A stretch of DNA of 64,000 nt from Sunxiuqinia elliptica (GTDB lineage: Bacteria; Bacteroidota; Bacteroidia; Bacteroidales; Prolixibacteraceae): NCBI RefSeq assembly GCF_900113005.1, contig NZ_FONW01000002.1, positions 806,001 through 870,000 of the forward strand. Reading direction: 5' to 3'. Under the pieces are notes generated by a model. It did not search any database and was not told the origin of the DNA. It saw only the letters and a program-made list of their open reading frames with translations. Below are positions 1-9,711 of this stretch, piece after piece; position 1 is the first letter of the stretch, and every line of letters starts with the position of its first letter. The translations under genes and the position numbers were made by a program.

Positions 1-1382
1 AAGTGAGCTTGCCCAATAAGTATAACGTAATTGTTTACAATGATTTGTCGTGGCCCCGGAATGGGACTGCCAAAGTGGATATTTCCGGATTAAAAGGAGA
101 TAATTGGGTTTTGGTAGCTCCTGATGGAGAAAGAGTACCTGCTCAAATTGTAGAAAATCAGGAACTGGTATTTCAGGTTAAAAATGTTCCATCGATTGGC
201 TATAAAACTTATCAGTTAAAAAAGGAGAGTCAAAAAGCTGGAAATTTTGAAGTTGCATCCAACTATTGTGAAAATAATTTCTACAAAATCACTTTTGGAA
301 ATGGCGGAATAACAAGCTTGTATGACAAGCAATTGGAGAAGGAAATGATCAATTCAACTCGTTTTGCTGCGGGTGACTTGCTTTACATGGGCTACGACGG
401 ACATGGTGCTGGCGAATTTGTCCAGGTGACTGAACCAAACCTGACAGATTTTGAAGAGCTTCATCAGAAAAATGCGCAGTGGGAGCAGGTTGTAAATGGT
501 GATATTTTCTCCGTTTTTCAAGCTTCCTACCAAATGGCAGATTTCAAAGTTATTCAAAAGATAACCGTCTATCATCAGAAAAAACAGATTGATTTTGAGT
601 ACGACATTCCCGATTGGAATGGAAGACATAATCGGCAGATTCGGGCTGCTTTCCCGCTGAATATGAAAGAAGATGCGCAAGTTTCTTATGATGTTCCTAT
701 GGGGATGATTCATGTTGGGAAGGATGAAATGACTCAGCGTCCGAAAGGATGGGCTTGGGGAGGAACTTATTGGCAGAAGCCGGCAGAAATACGTCCGAGG
801 GAGATTCAAAACTTTATGACCGCAAGCGATTCGCAAGCTGGGGTTACCATATCAACCAATGTTGTGACTGCCGATTGGGTTGATCCGACGCGGGAAAAAG
901 CGGACTATACCATCTTGAATTTCGTGCTGCTATCAACGCATAAAAGTTGCCATGGGCTGGGGAACTGGTATCATCAAACAGGAGCGCATGAGTTTAAGTT
1001 TTCACTCAGCTCGCATGAACCAGGTTGGAAAAACGGCTATCATTTTGGGGTTGAAGAAAATCACCCTTTTCATGTTGTGCAGCGGGAGGGCAAGCAGCAA
1101 GGAGCACTCCCAATTGAAAAAGGCTTTGTGACAACTTCTGATGCCTTGACGAAAATTACAGCACTAAAAAAAGCTGAAAATGACGATAACGTTGTGCTTC
1201 GAATCCTTGAAGTGGAGCGGCAAAATAAGGAGGTTTCAGTGACTACCAATTGGAATGCTGAAGCCGTTTATCAGACCAACTTAATTGAAGAAGCACCAAA
1301 CTTGGTACCTCACACAGCCAATGAATTTAAAGTTAAGTTGGAAGGAAGTGCGATTGAAACTTACAAGCTGGAACTAAAATAA
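1..1382 (+). CDS. GH38-type alpha-mannosidase, C-terminal half (5' end outside window)
   Basis: The reading frame is open to the left edge, and the roughly 459 residues seen align end to end with the second half (from about residue 445) of the complete GH38 protein at 2730-5444. Shared landmarks are VPSIGYKTY versus VPSIGYETY, the GAGEF block, VGKDEMT, SCHG..N.YHQTG and the closing TNLIEE stretch. The visible part is the beta-sandwich C-terminal region of GH38 enzymes. The catalytic N-terminal barrel with the zinc site would lie upstream, so activity cannot be judged. A GTG codon at position 3 could be mistaken for a start, but the homology shows the protein begins earlier. The stop is 17 bp before the MFS gene, so it belongs to the same operon. 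Confidence 0.85.
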   Translation, partial: VSLPNKYNVIVYNDLSWPRNGTAKVDISGLKGDNWVLVAPDGERVPAQIVENQELVFQVKNVPSIGYKTYQLKKESQKAGNFEVASNYCENNFYKITFGNGGITSLYDKQLEKEMINSTRFAAGDLLYMGYDGHGAGEFVQVTEPNLTDFEELHQKNAQWEQVVNGDIFSVFQASYQMADFKVIQKITVYHQKKQIDFEYDIPDWNGRHNRQIRAAFPLNMKEDAQVSYDVPMGMIHVGKDEMTQRPKGWAWGGTYWQKPAEIRPREIQNFMTASDSQAGVTISTNVVTADWVDPTREKADYTILNFVLLSTHKSCHGLGNWYHQTGAHEFKFSLSSHEPGWKNGYHFGVEENHPFHVVQREGKQQGALPIEKGFVTTSDALTKITALKKAENDDNVVLRILEVERQNKEVSVTTNWNAEAVYQTNLIEEAPNLVPHTANEFKVKLEGSAIETYKLELK

Positions 1383-1399
1383 AACTAAACGGAAAAAAG

Positions 1400-2719
1400 A
1401 TGACACGGAAACTGATTATTACGACGCTCACCGCATCATTTGGAGGGTTGCTTTTTGGATTTGAAACGGCAGTTATAAATGGAGCTCTTCCATTTATAAC
1501 CCAGTTTTTTAGCCTGACAGATGCCATGAAAGGAGCAACAGTAAGTGCTGCTCTTGTTGGGTGTATTGTGGGAGCTTTGGCTGTTGGAAGACCAGCAGAC
1601 CGCTTTGGACGGCGAACGCTTCTTCGTGTATTGGCTTTATTGTTTTTAATCTCCGCTATTGGTACAGGCTTTGCCGCAAACATTCAGGCGTTTATTATTT
1701 TTCGTTTCATCGGAGGAATTGCAGTTGGTGGTGCTTCCGTTATTTCTCCCATGTATATTTCCGAGATTTCCCCAGCCGAATACCGGGGGCGGTTAACTGT
1801 TTCTTTTCAGTTGGCGGTGGTTGTAGGAATTTTATTTGCATTCTTCACGGACTATTTGCTGATCAATACCGGCGAAAACAACTGGCGTTACATGATGCTG
1901 TCTATGGGATTGCCAGCGATCGTTTTTTACGTGCTCCTCTTTTTCATCGATCGAAGTCCTCGTTGGCTAATAAAAGAAGGGAAACGAGAAGAAGCAATTG
2001 AAGTCTTTAAGCATTTAAACCCAGAAGCAGACAGCGAAAAATTGGTCGAGGAGATTCAAAAGACAATTGATAAAAAAGCTGTTCAAAAGTTTTCGGTGCT
2101 CTTCAAAAAGGACTACTCAAAACTGTTGATTATTGGGATTGCCGTTGGCATGTTTAACCAGTTTACGGGGATCAACATCATCATGTATTATGCAACCGAT
2201 ATCTTTCGGTCGGCAGGCTTCTCGACAGATTCGGCAATCGGGCAGACGGTGCTTATTGGTTTGGTAAATCTCATCTTTACAATTTTGGCGATGCGGCTTA
2301 TTGATAAGATTGGAAGGCGAAAGCTTTTACTCACCGGAACATTGGGCATGGCTTTCTTTTTAGGCTTGTTTGCCTACGCTTACCTCTCTGATGCTTTTAG
2401 TTCCTGGATGTTACTTGTCTCGTTAATCTGTTTTATTGCCTTTTTTGCTTCATCGCAGGGGGCTGTCATTTGGGTGATTCTCTCTGAGATTTTCCCAAAC
2501 AACATTCGGGCACGAGGAGCTTCTGCCGGATCATTTTCTCATTGGTTCTTTAACGGACTAACCACCTTCCTGTTTCCGGTTGTTATTGGCTTGTTCTCCG
2601 GATCGAAAGGTGTTGGTTATGTATTTATCTTTTACTCAATTATGACCTTTCTAAGCTTTTTCGTTTTCAAAAAATACTTGATGGAAATGAAAGGAAAGAC
2701 GCTGGAAAGTATGAAATAA
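1400..2719 (+). CDS. MFS sugar porter-family transporter
   Basis: This 439-residue membrane protein has the usual length and 12-helix pattern of the sugar porter family of the major facilitator superfamily. Hallmarks are GRPADRFGRR after helix 2, RLIDKIGRRKLL in the second half, a PMYISEISPAEYRGRL segment after helix 4, PRWLI in the central loop and NQFTGIN at the start of helix 7. It should bring a monosaccharide across the inner membrane by proton symport. It lies between two GH38 genes with spacings of 17 and 10 bp, so the substrate is probably mannose or a related sugar released by those enzymes. That specificity is inferred from context. It is related to, but clearly different from, the second sugar porter at 46839-48218. 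Confidence 0.9.
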   Translation: MTRKLIITTLTASFGGLLFGFETAVINGALPFITQFFSLTDAMKGATVSAALVGCIVGALAVGRPADRFGRRTLLRVLALLFLISAIGTGFAANIQAFIIFRFIGGIAVGGASVISPMYISEISPAEYRGRLTVSFQLAVVVGILFAFFTDYLLINTGENNWRYMMLSMGLPAIVFYVLLFFIDRSPRWLIKEGKREEAIEVFKHLNPEADSEKLVEEIQKTIDKKAVQKFSVLFKKDYSKLLIIGIAVGMFNQFTGINIIMYYATDIFRSAGFSTDSAIGQTVLIGLVNLIFTILAMRLIDKIGRRKLLLTGTLGMAFFLGLFAYAYLSDAFSSWMLLVSLICFIAFFASSQGAVIWVILSEIFPNNIRARGASAGSFSHWFFNGLTTFLFPVVIGLFSGSKGVGYVFIFYSIMTFLSFFVFKKYLMEMKGKTLESMK

Positions 2720-2729
2720 GAATAATGCT

Positions 2730-5444
2730 ATGTTTAGAAATTCGTTTTTAATAAAAGTTAAGCTTTTGGTCGTGGCATTTTCCCTGTTTGGAATGAGTGG
2801 GAAAGCCCAAGAACACCAGGTTGTAAAAGTTACGAATGAGACCTTCAAGGTTTTGAAAGACGTTTCAAATTCTGCTCTTGCTGGCGGGGAAGTGCTTCTT
2901 TCGTTGACAACTCATCAGGATCTGGGGTGGATTGATGAAATTGAAAAATGTGTGGTCATGCGCGATACGCAGTGGATCACACCTTTCCTTCAACGTTTAA
3001 GTGAAGAAGCAGCCTTTGAGATGGACGTGGAGCAGGCTTCCATAATGCGTGAGTACATTACACGTCATCCGGATAAGAAAGAAGAAATAGTTCAGCGACT
3101 TAAAGAGGGGCGGATGCTCGTTGGGGCAACGCACAATCAGCCTTATGAGGAAATGTATTTTTCCGAATCACTTGCCCGACAGTTCTACCTGGGTAAGTTG
3201 TGGTTGAAAAATGAGTTTGAAGGCTACAATGCAACATCCTACTATAACTCGGACGTTCCAGGAAGGAGCTTGCAAATGCCACAATTGCTCGCTAAAGCAG
3301 GGGTGGAAAACATGTTTATCAGTCGGCATGGAAGAGGTGTGTTCGACTGGAAGAGCCCGGACGGATCAAGTGTCACGTCATACTCTCCCGGACATTACAT
3401 CGATTTTTACAATGTCCTGGGAAAGGAAAACGACGAGGCGATTAAGGAGTTGGGTAAGCAAGCTTTGTACTGGACAACAGAGTACGACTACATTCCGGGA
3501 GAAAAGGCCGTTATGCCGGCCGTTCTAAACTTCGAATTTATTTGGGATCCGAAACCTGTTCATAACCTGGATCCATTTATGAAGTTGTGGAACAACCTGG
3601 CAACCATTGAGAATGAAGAAGGGGAACGTCTGGAGGTGAGCATTCCGAAGATTAAATTTTCGACACTCGATAAGTTTTTCGACCAGATGCGCCAGGGAAC
3701 AAAAGAAATCCCTTCGATTATGGGAGAACGGCCCAACGTTTGGGTTTATATTCATGGGCCTTCTCATCATTGGGCGCTGGATCATAGTCGAAAAGCAGAC
3801 GTGCTCCTTCCGGCTGCTGAAAAATTTGCAATGGCCGATGTTTTAGTATCGAAATCCTACGCCAACTATCCCGTTGATTTATTCGCTCAAGCTTGGGAAT
3901 CTAAAATATATCCGGATCATGGCTGGGGCGGAAAAGGCGGGCAAAGCACCGATGATATTTTTCTGGCGCGCTTTGCCGATGCTCATGCCAAAGCTCAGTA
4001 TCTGTTGGATAACTCCTTAAATTCATTGGCATCAAAAGTTGCAACCGATCAAGAAAAAGGAGTCCCAATTGTGGTTTTTAACAGCCTTAGCTGGGAGCGA
4101 ACCAGCCCGGTTCAAATAAGCATGCAATTCGATGCAGAAACTGCTCGGTCCGTTCGGTTGTTCTCGAAAAGTGGAGCGGAAATTCCGGTGCAACTCAGCC
4201 AGGTTGTTCAATTTAAAGATGGCTATTTAAAGTCGGCAAAGCTTTGTTTTGTAGCTTCTAACGTGCCTTCTATCGGGTATGAAACCTATTATGCTCAATT
4301 TTCTGATGAGCCCCTAAAACAACCTGCATTGACGTTTAATCCCGCTTTTGAAAATGACTTTTTTGAAGCTCAGTTGGCAGATGGCGGTTTGTCCAGCTTA
4401 TTGGATAAACAGCTCAATAAGGAGTTAGTTGACGATCAGTTTTTTAAAGCTGGAGAGGTGTTTACAACCAAGTCGGAAGGAAATGGTGCTGGTGAATTTT
4501 TTGAAGTACAGCAAGTCTCCATGGATGGTTTTGATAAAACCGGAAATTATCCGACAGCCTGGGAGCTTGTTGCTGATGGACCGGTATATACTTCATTTCG
4601 ATACCGACAACCCATCCGAAATGCGGTGGCAGAGCTGCAGATAACCTTTTACAATAATGTGAAAAAGGTTGATTTTGATGTTGAACTGAAGAATTGGGAT
4701 GGAACCATGTTCCGGGAATACCGGATGGCTCTTCCGCTAAAACTGGATGATGGTAAAGTGGCCTACGAAGTGCCTTTTGGTGTTGTTGAAGTGGGCAAAG
4801 ATGAGATGACTGGCATTGCAGGAAATGGCTATGAAACACCGTGTAAAGAGCTGCATCCCCGTGGTATTGAAAACTGGATTAATGCATCAGGGACAGGGTT
4901 TGGCGTTACACTTTCTTCCAGCGTAGTAGGAATGGATTACGTTGACCCTACAGGAAAAAACTTGCCTGGAACGATTCTTCAACCAATTCTACTGGCTTCG
5001 CGCAGAAGTTGTCATGGCGAGGGAAATGATTACCATCAAACAGGAGATCATCGTTATTCATTCTCAATTACATCTCATCAACCCGGGTGGGAAAATGGAT
5101 TTCGCTTTGGAAAAGAAAGCAACGAAGCACTGTTTGCCGTTGTAGCTCCCGAAAAATATCGACATGCCCCACTTCCCGAAAGAGGATCTTTTTTGAGTAT
5201 TGATCAGGATAACATCGTAGTTACAGCCATGAAAAAGGCTGAGAATGAGGATGGCATGGTTGTTCGGTGTTATAATCTTGATGGTCAGCAAACAACAGCT
5301 AAACTAAAACTTTGGGAAGCTTTTGATACCGTTTATGAAACCAATCTGATTGAGGAGAATAAGGCAAAACTGAAGGGTAATCGCTCAGGTACGGTAAAAC
5401 TGGACTTGGGTAAGTACGAAATAAAGACGATCAAGCTCAAGTAG
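2730..5444 (+). CDS. GH38 family alpha-mannosidase, secreted
   Basis: A 904-residue protein with an N-terminal signal peptide (hydrophobic stretch, cleavage near GKAQ, residue about 27). The N-terminal catalytic barrel carries the GH38 zinc-site pattern: His62-Gln-Asp64 in THQDLGW, Asp175 in SDVPGRS as predicted nucleophile and zinc ligand, and His397 in PDHGWGG. The middle and C-terminal beta-sandwich domains follow, ending in a TNLIEE segment. GH38 enzymes are retaining, zinc-dependent alpha-mannosidases, so this one probably trims mannose in the periplasm or at the surface. It is a paralogue of the truncated gene at the left edge and is 10 bp downstream of the MFS gene. Exact linkage specificity cannot be read from sequence. 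Confidence 0.85.
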   Translation: MFRNSFLIKVKLLVVAFSLFGMSGKAQEHQVVKVTNETFKVLKDVSNSALAGGEVLLSLTTHQDLGWIDEIEKCVVMRDTQWITPFLQRLSEEAAFEMDVEQASIMREYITRHPDKKEEIVQRLKEGRMLVGATHNQPYEEMYFSESLARQFYLGKLWLKNEFEGYNATSYYNSDVPGRSLQMPQLLAKAGVENMFISRHGRGVFDWKSPDGSSVTSYSPGHYIDFYNVLGKENDEAIKELGKQALYWTTEYDYIPGEKAVMPAVLNFEFIWDPKPVHNLDPFMKLWNNLATIENEEGERLEVSIPKIKFSTLDKFFDQMRQGTKEIPSIMGERPNVWVYIHGPSHHWALDHSRKADVLLPAAEKFAMADVLVSKSYANYPVDLFAQAWESKIYPDHGWGGKGGQSTDDIFLARFADAHAKAQYLLDNSLNSLASKVATDQEKGVPIVVFNSLSWERTSPVQISMQFDAETARSVRLFSKSGAEIPVQLSQVVQFKDGYLKSAKLCFVASNVPSIGYETYYAQFSDEPLKQPALTFNPAFENDFFEAQLADGGLSSLLDKQLNKELVDDQFFKAGEVFTTKSEGNGAGEFFEVQQVSMDGFDKTGNYPTAWELVADGPVYTSFRYRQPIRNAVAELQITFYNNVKKVDFDVELKNWDGTMFREYRMALPLKLDDGKVAYEVPFGVVEVGKDEMTGIAGNGYETPCKELHPRGIENWINASGTGFGVTLSSSVVGMDYVDPTGKNLPGTILQPILLASRRSCHGEGNDYHQTGDHRYSFSITSHQPGWENGFRFGKESNEALFAVVAPEKYRHAPLPERGSFLSIDQDNIVVTAMKKAENEDGMVVRCYNLDGQQTTAKLKLWEAFDTVYETNLIEENKAKLKGNRSGTVKLDLGKYEIKTIKLK

Positions 5445-5474
5445 GCTTATTTTCTGAAATTACTAAACGAAGGA

Positions 5475-6779
5475 ATGATGATAGATCGATTGGAACTAAT
5501 TAGTTACTTAGAAATTTTTGAGAAAGAGTTGCACGATGATATTCTGGCTTATTGGATGGCCTATGGCGTTGAAAAAAAAGGCCATGGTTTTTACGGGGCT
5601 GTTGATTTGGATAATAAGCCGGTTTTGTCAGCCAATAAAACGAGTGTATTGAATTCACGAATTTTGTGGACTTTCTCTGCGGCAGCGAAACAGTATCCAG
5701 AGAAAGCTTATGAGTCGCTGGCTCATCGTGCGTACCGAGTGATTCGTGAGGATTTTGCAGATAACGAGTTTGGTGGCTTTTTCATGGAGCTTTCGTCGTC
5801 AAATCAGGTCGAAAGCGATGTAAAGCATACCTATGCGCAGGCTTTTGTAATCTATTCACTCTGCAAGTACTACGAGTTTGCACCAAGTGAGGAATTGCTT
5901 AGCGAAATTCAAACGTTCTTCCTTTTGCTTGATGCGAAAACTAAAGATCCGGTAAATCCCGGTTACCTAGAGTCATTTACGAGGGGCTGGGAGCCAATAA
6001 CCGAAAATCGGATGGCAGACAATAACGAGCCAAAGTCATTGAATACACACTTACATCTTTTAGAAGCTTATGCGGCGGTGTATAAGGTTTGGAAAAGTGA
6101 GCTGGTGAAGAGACGCTTAACTGAACTACTGGAGCTTTTTATTCATCGGATTATTCGACCTGATGGGCATTTGGGCGTGTTTTTTACAACGGAATTTGAA
6201 GAGACCGAAAGCTCGAAGGAAATATGCTCTTTCGGTCAAGAGATTGAAGGTTCCTGGATGATCTGGGAAGCTGCTGAGATTTTGGGGGATAAGGAAATAC
6301 TCGCTTGCATCAAGCCTTTAATCCTAAAAATGGCCGATGCTGTTTTGCGAGTTGGTGTCGATAAAGATGGCGGCGTATTTCTGGAGTCAACTCGCTGGGG
6401 AAGTCATATCCGAACCAATAAGCACTGGTGGTTGCAGGCAGAAGCCTTGGTTGGTTTCATGAATTCATATCAATTAACAGGTGATTCAAGCTATTGGGAA
6501 ACAGTGAAACTGACCTGGAGTTTTATCGATCAGTTTGTAATTGATCATGACCGCGGAGAGTGGTTTACGAAAGTGAGTCGACTTGGAGAAGCTTACGTGG
6601 TTGAGCCGAAAGATGATCCTTCTCCTTTCTATCGAAACGATTGGAAAATCGATCCCTGGAAGTGTCCGTATCATAATGGCAGGGCGATGCTTGAGTTAGT
6701 AAGTCGAATTTCGGAACTGCTGGAAAATTCAGCGGATGCAAATAGTTTGTTGAAAACAAAAAATGAACAGAATGGATAG
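5475..6779 (+). CDS. AGE-superfamily epimerase (cellobiose 2-epimerase-like)
   Basis: A 434-residue cytoplasmic (alpha/alpha)6-barrel protein of the N-acylglucosamine 2-epimerase family. Family landmarks are the [13 protein letters not shown] helix (residues 187-199), NKHWWLQAE with His317, and [11 protein letters not shown] with His400, matching the catalytic-histidine regions of cellobiose 2-epimerases. The usual GHDIE motif reads GQEIE here (Gln255), so one of the three active-site histidines is replaced and activity may be altered. In mannan-degrading Bacteroidota such enzymes convert mannobiose to mannosyl-glucose, and other family members interconvert mannose with fructose or glucose. 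Either fits this mannose operon. An aaggaatg stretch precedes the start, and the 3' end overlaps the next gene by 17 bp. Confidence 0.75.
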   Translation: MMIDRLELISYLEIFEKELHDDILAYWMAYGVEKKGHGFYGAVDLDNKPVLSANKTSVLNSRILWTFSAAAKQYPEKAYESLAHRAYRVIREDFADNEFGGFFMELSSSNQVESDVKHTYAQAFVIYSLCKYYEFAPSEELLSEIQTFFLLLDAKTKDPVNPGYLESFTRGWEPITENRMADNNEPKSLNTHLHLLEAYAAVYKVWKSELVKRRLTELLELFIHRIIRPDGHLGVFFTTEFEETESSKEICSFGQEIEGSWMIWEAAEILGDKEILACIKPLILKMADAVLRVGVDKDGGVFLESTRWGSHIRTNKHWWLQAEALVGFMNSYQLTGDSSYWETVKLTWSFIDQFVIDHDRGEWFTKVSRLGEAYVVEPKDDPSPFYRNDWKIDPWKCPYHNGRAMLELVSRISELLENSADANSLLKTKNEQNG

Positions 6780-8169
6780 ACGTAAATTTTTAATGAATAC
6801 AGGAAAAGGAGCAGCTCTGCTATCATGTGGTGGACTTTGGGTTTCATGCGATAAAACAACAAAAATCAGCTACGAAGATCAGCTGAAAAAACGGTCTTTT
6901 GAAGCTTTTAACCGTTTTGCTGAGGTTTGGAATTTCAATGACTTTTGGAAACGGGGAAATACCTTTGATGCATGTTTGACTTTTGTTGATGCTGCTCAGC
7001 AGCGCTGGCCTAGGGAGCCAAAAGTGAAAGAGATGCAGCATGTGGTAAAAAGCATGTTGGAAGAAAATCTGGATTTCTTTGCTCGCTTCGATCCGGGAAC
7101 ACTTTGGGCTGATGATTTTGGATGGTGGGGACTTATGGCTCTTAATGCCCGAAAGCATCTGTTAAAGCTGAATGAAACCGATTTGGCAAACAAATACCTG
7201 AAGCTGTCAACGGACCTTTGCTGGGAATATAAAAAGCAAACAGCCTATGATAATACCTCGGATGCAAAACCGGTCCCACATGGTTGCCGCAATGGCGATG
7301 CAGCTGGTGAAAGCCGTGGGGTAAAAAATACGGTGACCAATGTGTTGCTGTTTCTGCTGTCTACGCGAATTTACCGGTTATCGCTTGAAGAAAAACTGGA
7401 AGATAACGAGAAGTATCTGGATATGGCTTATCGGCAGTGGAAATGGTTTGAAGCATGGTTTGAATTGGATGAGTATGAGTACTTGAAATCAATCACTGCT
7501 GAAAGTGCTTTGGTGCAGGAAAGACCGATGGCCTTTTTTGAGGGCTCAGATTATCAGGAAAAGATTCATCCGCCATGGGCTGAAGGTTGGGTTTGGACAG
7601 GCGACCAAGGCATGCTTGTGATGGCTCTGGCCGACATGATTGCCATGAAAGATGAACTTGCAGCATGGTTGCAGAAGAACAAAATAGATGAAGGTTTTGA
7701 TGTTCGGGCTTTTGAAAAGAAAGCAGAAACCATCATTCACCGAATTTGTAAAGGAATTGAAACGACTTTGATCGGAGCACAGGATGGAATTATTCGTGAA
7801 GCTCCTTGTCTTTCCAGCTTTGGACCAAATCATGGCAATGATTATGTTGCCGGGCGTGGCATTATGATGCGATATGTCAGCCGACAAGAGATTGGCCATT
7901 TGGGGAAAATTGATTTTACCAAAAACATCAAGGCTACGGTTGACGCCATATGGCAAACCCGCGATCAGGCAAACAATCAATTTCAACCTGAATTTACAAG
8001 CCGCGAGAATGATAAGCTTTACATCGAGCAGTTCCGAAAAAACTGGGGACTGGCGGACGAAGTGTATCAATGGGATTTAGCAAAAATGAAGGAGCAGAAT
8101 AAGAGGGGCGTTTGTCAGGCGGTTGGTTTGGACATGCTAAGTGCGGCAATTCGGTCATTGGAAAGTTAA
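6763..8169 (+). CDS. GH76-like lipoprotein (candidate alpha-mannanase)
   Basis: A 468-residue protein whose N-terminus combines an RR-type export motif (DRRKFL) with a lipobox ending at Cys29 (WVSC), so it is probably a lipid-anchored envelope protein. The rest resembles six-hairpin glycosidases of family GH76: [15 protein letters not shown] (about residues 115-129) carries an Asp117-Asp118 pair like the catalytic pair of GH76 endo-alpha-1,6-mannanases, followed by [18 protein letters not shown] and [14 protein letters not shown]. Similarity is partial, so the call is family-like only; a close but distinct six-hairpin family is the main alternative. The start overlaps the end of the epimerase gene. 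A second in-frame ATG lies at 6772. Confidence 0.6.
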   Translation: MNRMDRRKFLMNTGKGAALLSCGGLWVSCDKTTKISYEDQLKKRSFEAFNRFAEVWNFNDFWKRGNTFDACLTFVDAAQQRWPREPKVKEMQHVVKSMLEENLDFFARFDPGTLWADDFGWWGLMALNARKHLLKLNETDLANKYLKLSTDLCWEYKKQTAYDNTSDAKPVPHGCRNGDAAGESRGVKNTVTNVLLFLLSTRIYRLSLEEKLEDNEKYLDMAYRQWKWFEAWFELDEYEYLKSITAESALVQERPMAFFEGSDYQEKIHPPWAEGWVWTGDQGMLVMALADMIAMKDELAAWLQKNKIDEGFDVRAFEKKAETIIHRICKGIETTLIGAQDGIIREAPCLSSFGPNHGNDYVAGRGIMMRYVSRQEIGHLGKIDFTKNIKATVDAIWQTRDQANNQFQPEFTSRENDKLYIEQFRKNWGLADEVYQWDLAKMKEQNKRGVCQAVGLDMLSAAIRSLES

Positions 8170-8192
8170 ACACATTTTAAAAAGAGACGAAA

Positions 8193-8885
8193 ATGGCAAT
8201 TTGGAAAGACGATAGTGAATTATTTAGCATTGCGAAAAAGGAATTATTTGTCGCTTTGGTAGGCGATATTTTAGATAAGCTCAACTTCAAACATCAATTT
8301 CTTTCACCAGGAATTAAACCGTTACGAGACGACTTCGTGGTGATTGGAAGAGCAATGCCTGTGCTTGAAGCCGATGTTTTTGAGGAGATTGTTTCGGAAA
8401 CTAAAAATCCAATGATGCAAAAGCCTTTTGGATTGATGTTCGAAGCATTGGATAGCTTGCAAGCAAATGAAGTTTATATCTGCACCGGTGCTTCGCCAAG
8501 GTATGCACTTTGGGGCGGACTGATGAGTACTCGTGCAATTAAACTTGGAGCAGCAGGAGCTGTTTTGCATGGTTATTCGAGAGATACCAACGAAATTCTT
8601 GATCTGAACTTTCCAACCTTCTCTTACGGCGGTTATGCACAAGATCAAGGTCCTCGGGGAAAGGTTGTTGACTACCGCGTACCAATCGAGTTGGAAGGAA
8701 TAAAGGTTACGCCGGGCGATATTATTTATGGCGATCGGGATGGGGTACTCGTTGTCCCTCAGGAAGTTGCTGAGGAGGCTTTTTCGGGCGCGATTGAAAA
8801 AGCTCGTGGAGAGCAAGTGGTTAAGAAAGCACTACAGGAAGGCATGAGTACTGTTGAGGCGTTCCGCAAGTATGGCATTATGTAA
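8193..8885 (+). CDS. RraA-family protein, candidate 2-keto-3-deoxy sugar-acid aldolase
   Basis: A 230-residue protein of the RraA / 4-hydroxy-4-methyl-2-oxoglutarate aldolase family. It has the family core: GDILD (24-28), LGAAGAVLHGYSRD (118-131) with Arg130 and Asp131 (substrate carboxylate and metal binding in class II pyruvate aldolases of this fold), RGKVVDYRVP and PGDIIYGDRDGVLVVP. The Asp usually found in the DGxxRD motif is His126. Family members are either metal-dependent retro-aldolases releasing pyruvate or, for E. coli RraA, an RNase E inhibitor. Because the next genes encode a sugar dehydrogenase, a lactonase and mannonate dehydratase, a role in cleaving 2-keto-3-deoxygluconate or a similar acid is proposed here by inference. 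Confidence 0.75.
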   Translation: MAIWKDDSELFSIAKKELFVALVGDILDKLNFKHQFLSPGIKPLRDDFVVIGRAMPVLEADVFEEIVSETKNPMMQKPFGLMFEALDSLQANEVYICTGASPRYALWGGLMSTRAIKLGAAGAVLHGYSRDTNEILDLNFPTFSYGGYAQDQGPRGKVVDYRVPIELEGIKVTPGDIIYGDRDGVLVVPQEVAEEAFSGAIEKARGEQVVKKALQEGMSTVEAFRKYGIM

Positions 8886-8907
8886 TAACCAGCTAAGAGC
8901 ATGAAGT

Positions 8908-9711
8908 ATGGAAAAAATTGATTTATCAGGCAAAAGAGTATTGGTTACTGGAGGCAGCCAAGGAATTGGAGCCGAGATATGCCGGGAACTGGCATCGTGT
9001 GGTGCCGATGTTTTGGTGAACTATTTCCGGAATAAGGAAAAAGCAGAAAAAGTTGTTGATGAAATAAAAGTAGCCTACTCGGTAAAGGCTTATCCTGTAA
9101 AAGCGGATGTGTCGGTTGCCTCTGAGGTTCAGGAAATGTTTAAGGTTCTGGATCAGCAGTTGGGAGGGATTGATATTTTGGTGAATAATGCAGGAAGTGA
9201 AAGTGTAATTCATGTCCTGGATATGCAAGAAGCAGAATGGGAGCGTGTCATGAATATCAATCTTAAAGGGCCATTTCTCTGTGCACAGGAAGCCGGGAAA
9301 CGGATGGAAAAGAGTGGAGGAGGTGTCATTATTAATATTTCATCGATCCATGACAGTGTACCTCGTAAAGGCTTGACTCATTATTGCTCAGCAAAGGCTG
9401 GATTGAAGATGCTCTCCAAATGTCTTTCACTGGAGTTGGCTGAAAGCAACGTCCGAGTTGTTTCCATCGCTCCGGGTGCTATTGAGACTGAAATGAATCG
9501 GGAAGAGATTGCACGTTTTGGCGTCGACAAATTTGAAAAATGGATTCCCCAAGGCCGTATTGGAACTGTAGGTGATGTTGCCAAGTCTGTTGCTTTTCTT
9601 GCGAGCGATTATGCAAGTTATATCAATGGGGCTGATTTGTATGTTGACGGTGCTTATATGAATCATACGATTCAATATGATCCTCGTCCTCCAAGAACTA
9701 CATCAAAGTGA
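8908..9711 (+). CDS. SDR-family aldose 1-dehydrogenase (glucose 1-dehydrogenase-like)
   Basis: A 267-residue classical short-chain dehydrogenase. The cofactor motif TGGSQGIG lies at 14-21, NNAG at 93-96, and the catalytic Ser145/146, Tyr159 and Lys163 are present. It resembles Bacillus glucose 1-dehydrogenase in less universal segments too, such as the INISSIH block, the APGAIETEMNRE region and a C-terminal tail after the DGAYM motif. These enzymes oxidise the C1 hydroxyl of an aldose to the lactone with NAD(P)+. With a lactonase starting on its stop codon and mannonate dehydratase beyond, mannose to mannonolactone is the likely reaction (inference). No signal peptide is seen, so it is cytoplasmic. 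Confidence 0.8.
   Translation: MEKIDLSGKRVLVTGGSQGIGAEICRELASCGADVLVNYFRNKEKAEKVVDEIKVAYSVKAYPVKADVSVASEVQEMFKVLDQQLGGIDILVNNAGSESVIHVLDMQEAEWERVMNINLKGPFLCAQEAGKRMEKSGGGVIINISSIHDSVPRKGLTHYCSAKAGLKMLSKCLSLELAESNVRVVSIAPGAIETEMNREEIARFGVDKFEKWIPQGRIGTVGDVAKSVAFLASDYASYINGADLYVDGAYMNHTIQYDPRPPRTTSK

Noticed and set aside
3-5. GTG at the left edge as the real start of the first GH38 gene
   Set aside because: The product would begin in the middle of the family; the paralogue shows that about 445 residues lie upstream.
354-836. A 160-codon minus-strand ORF inside the first GH38 gene
   Set aside because: It is antisense to strongly conserved GH38 sequence, has a non-globular composition and no start context; a shadow frame.
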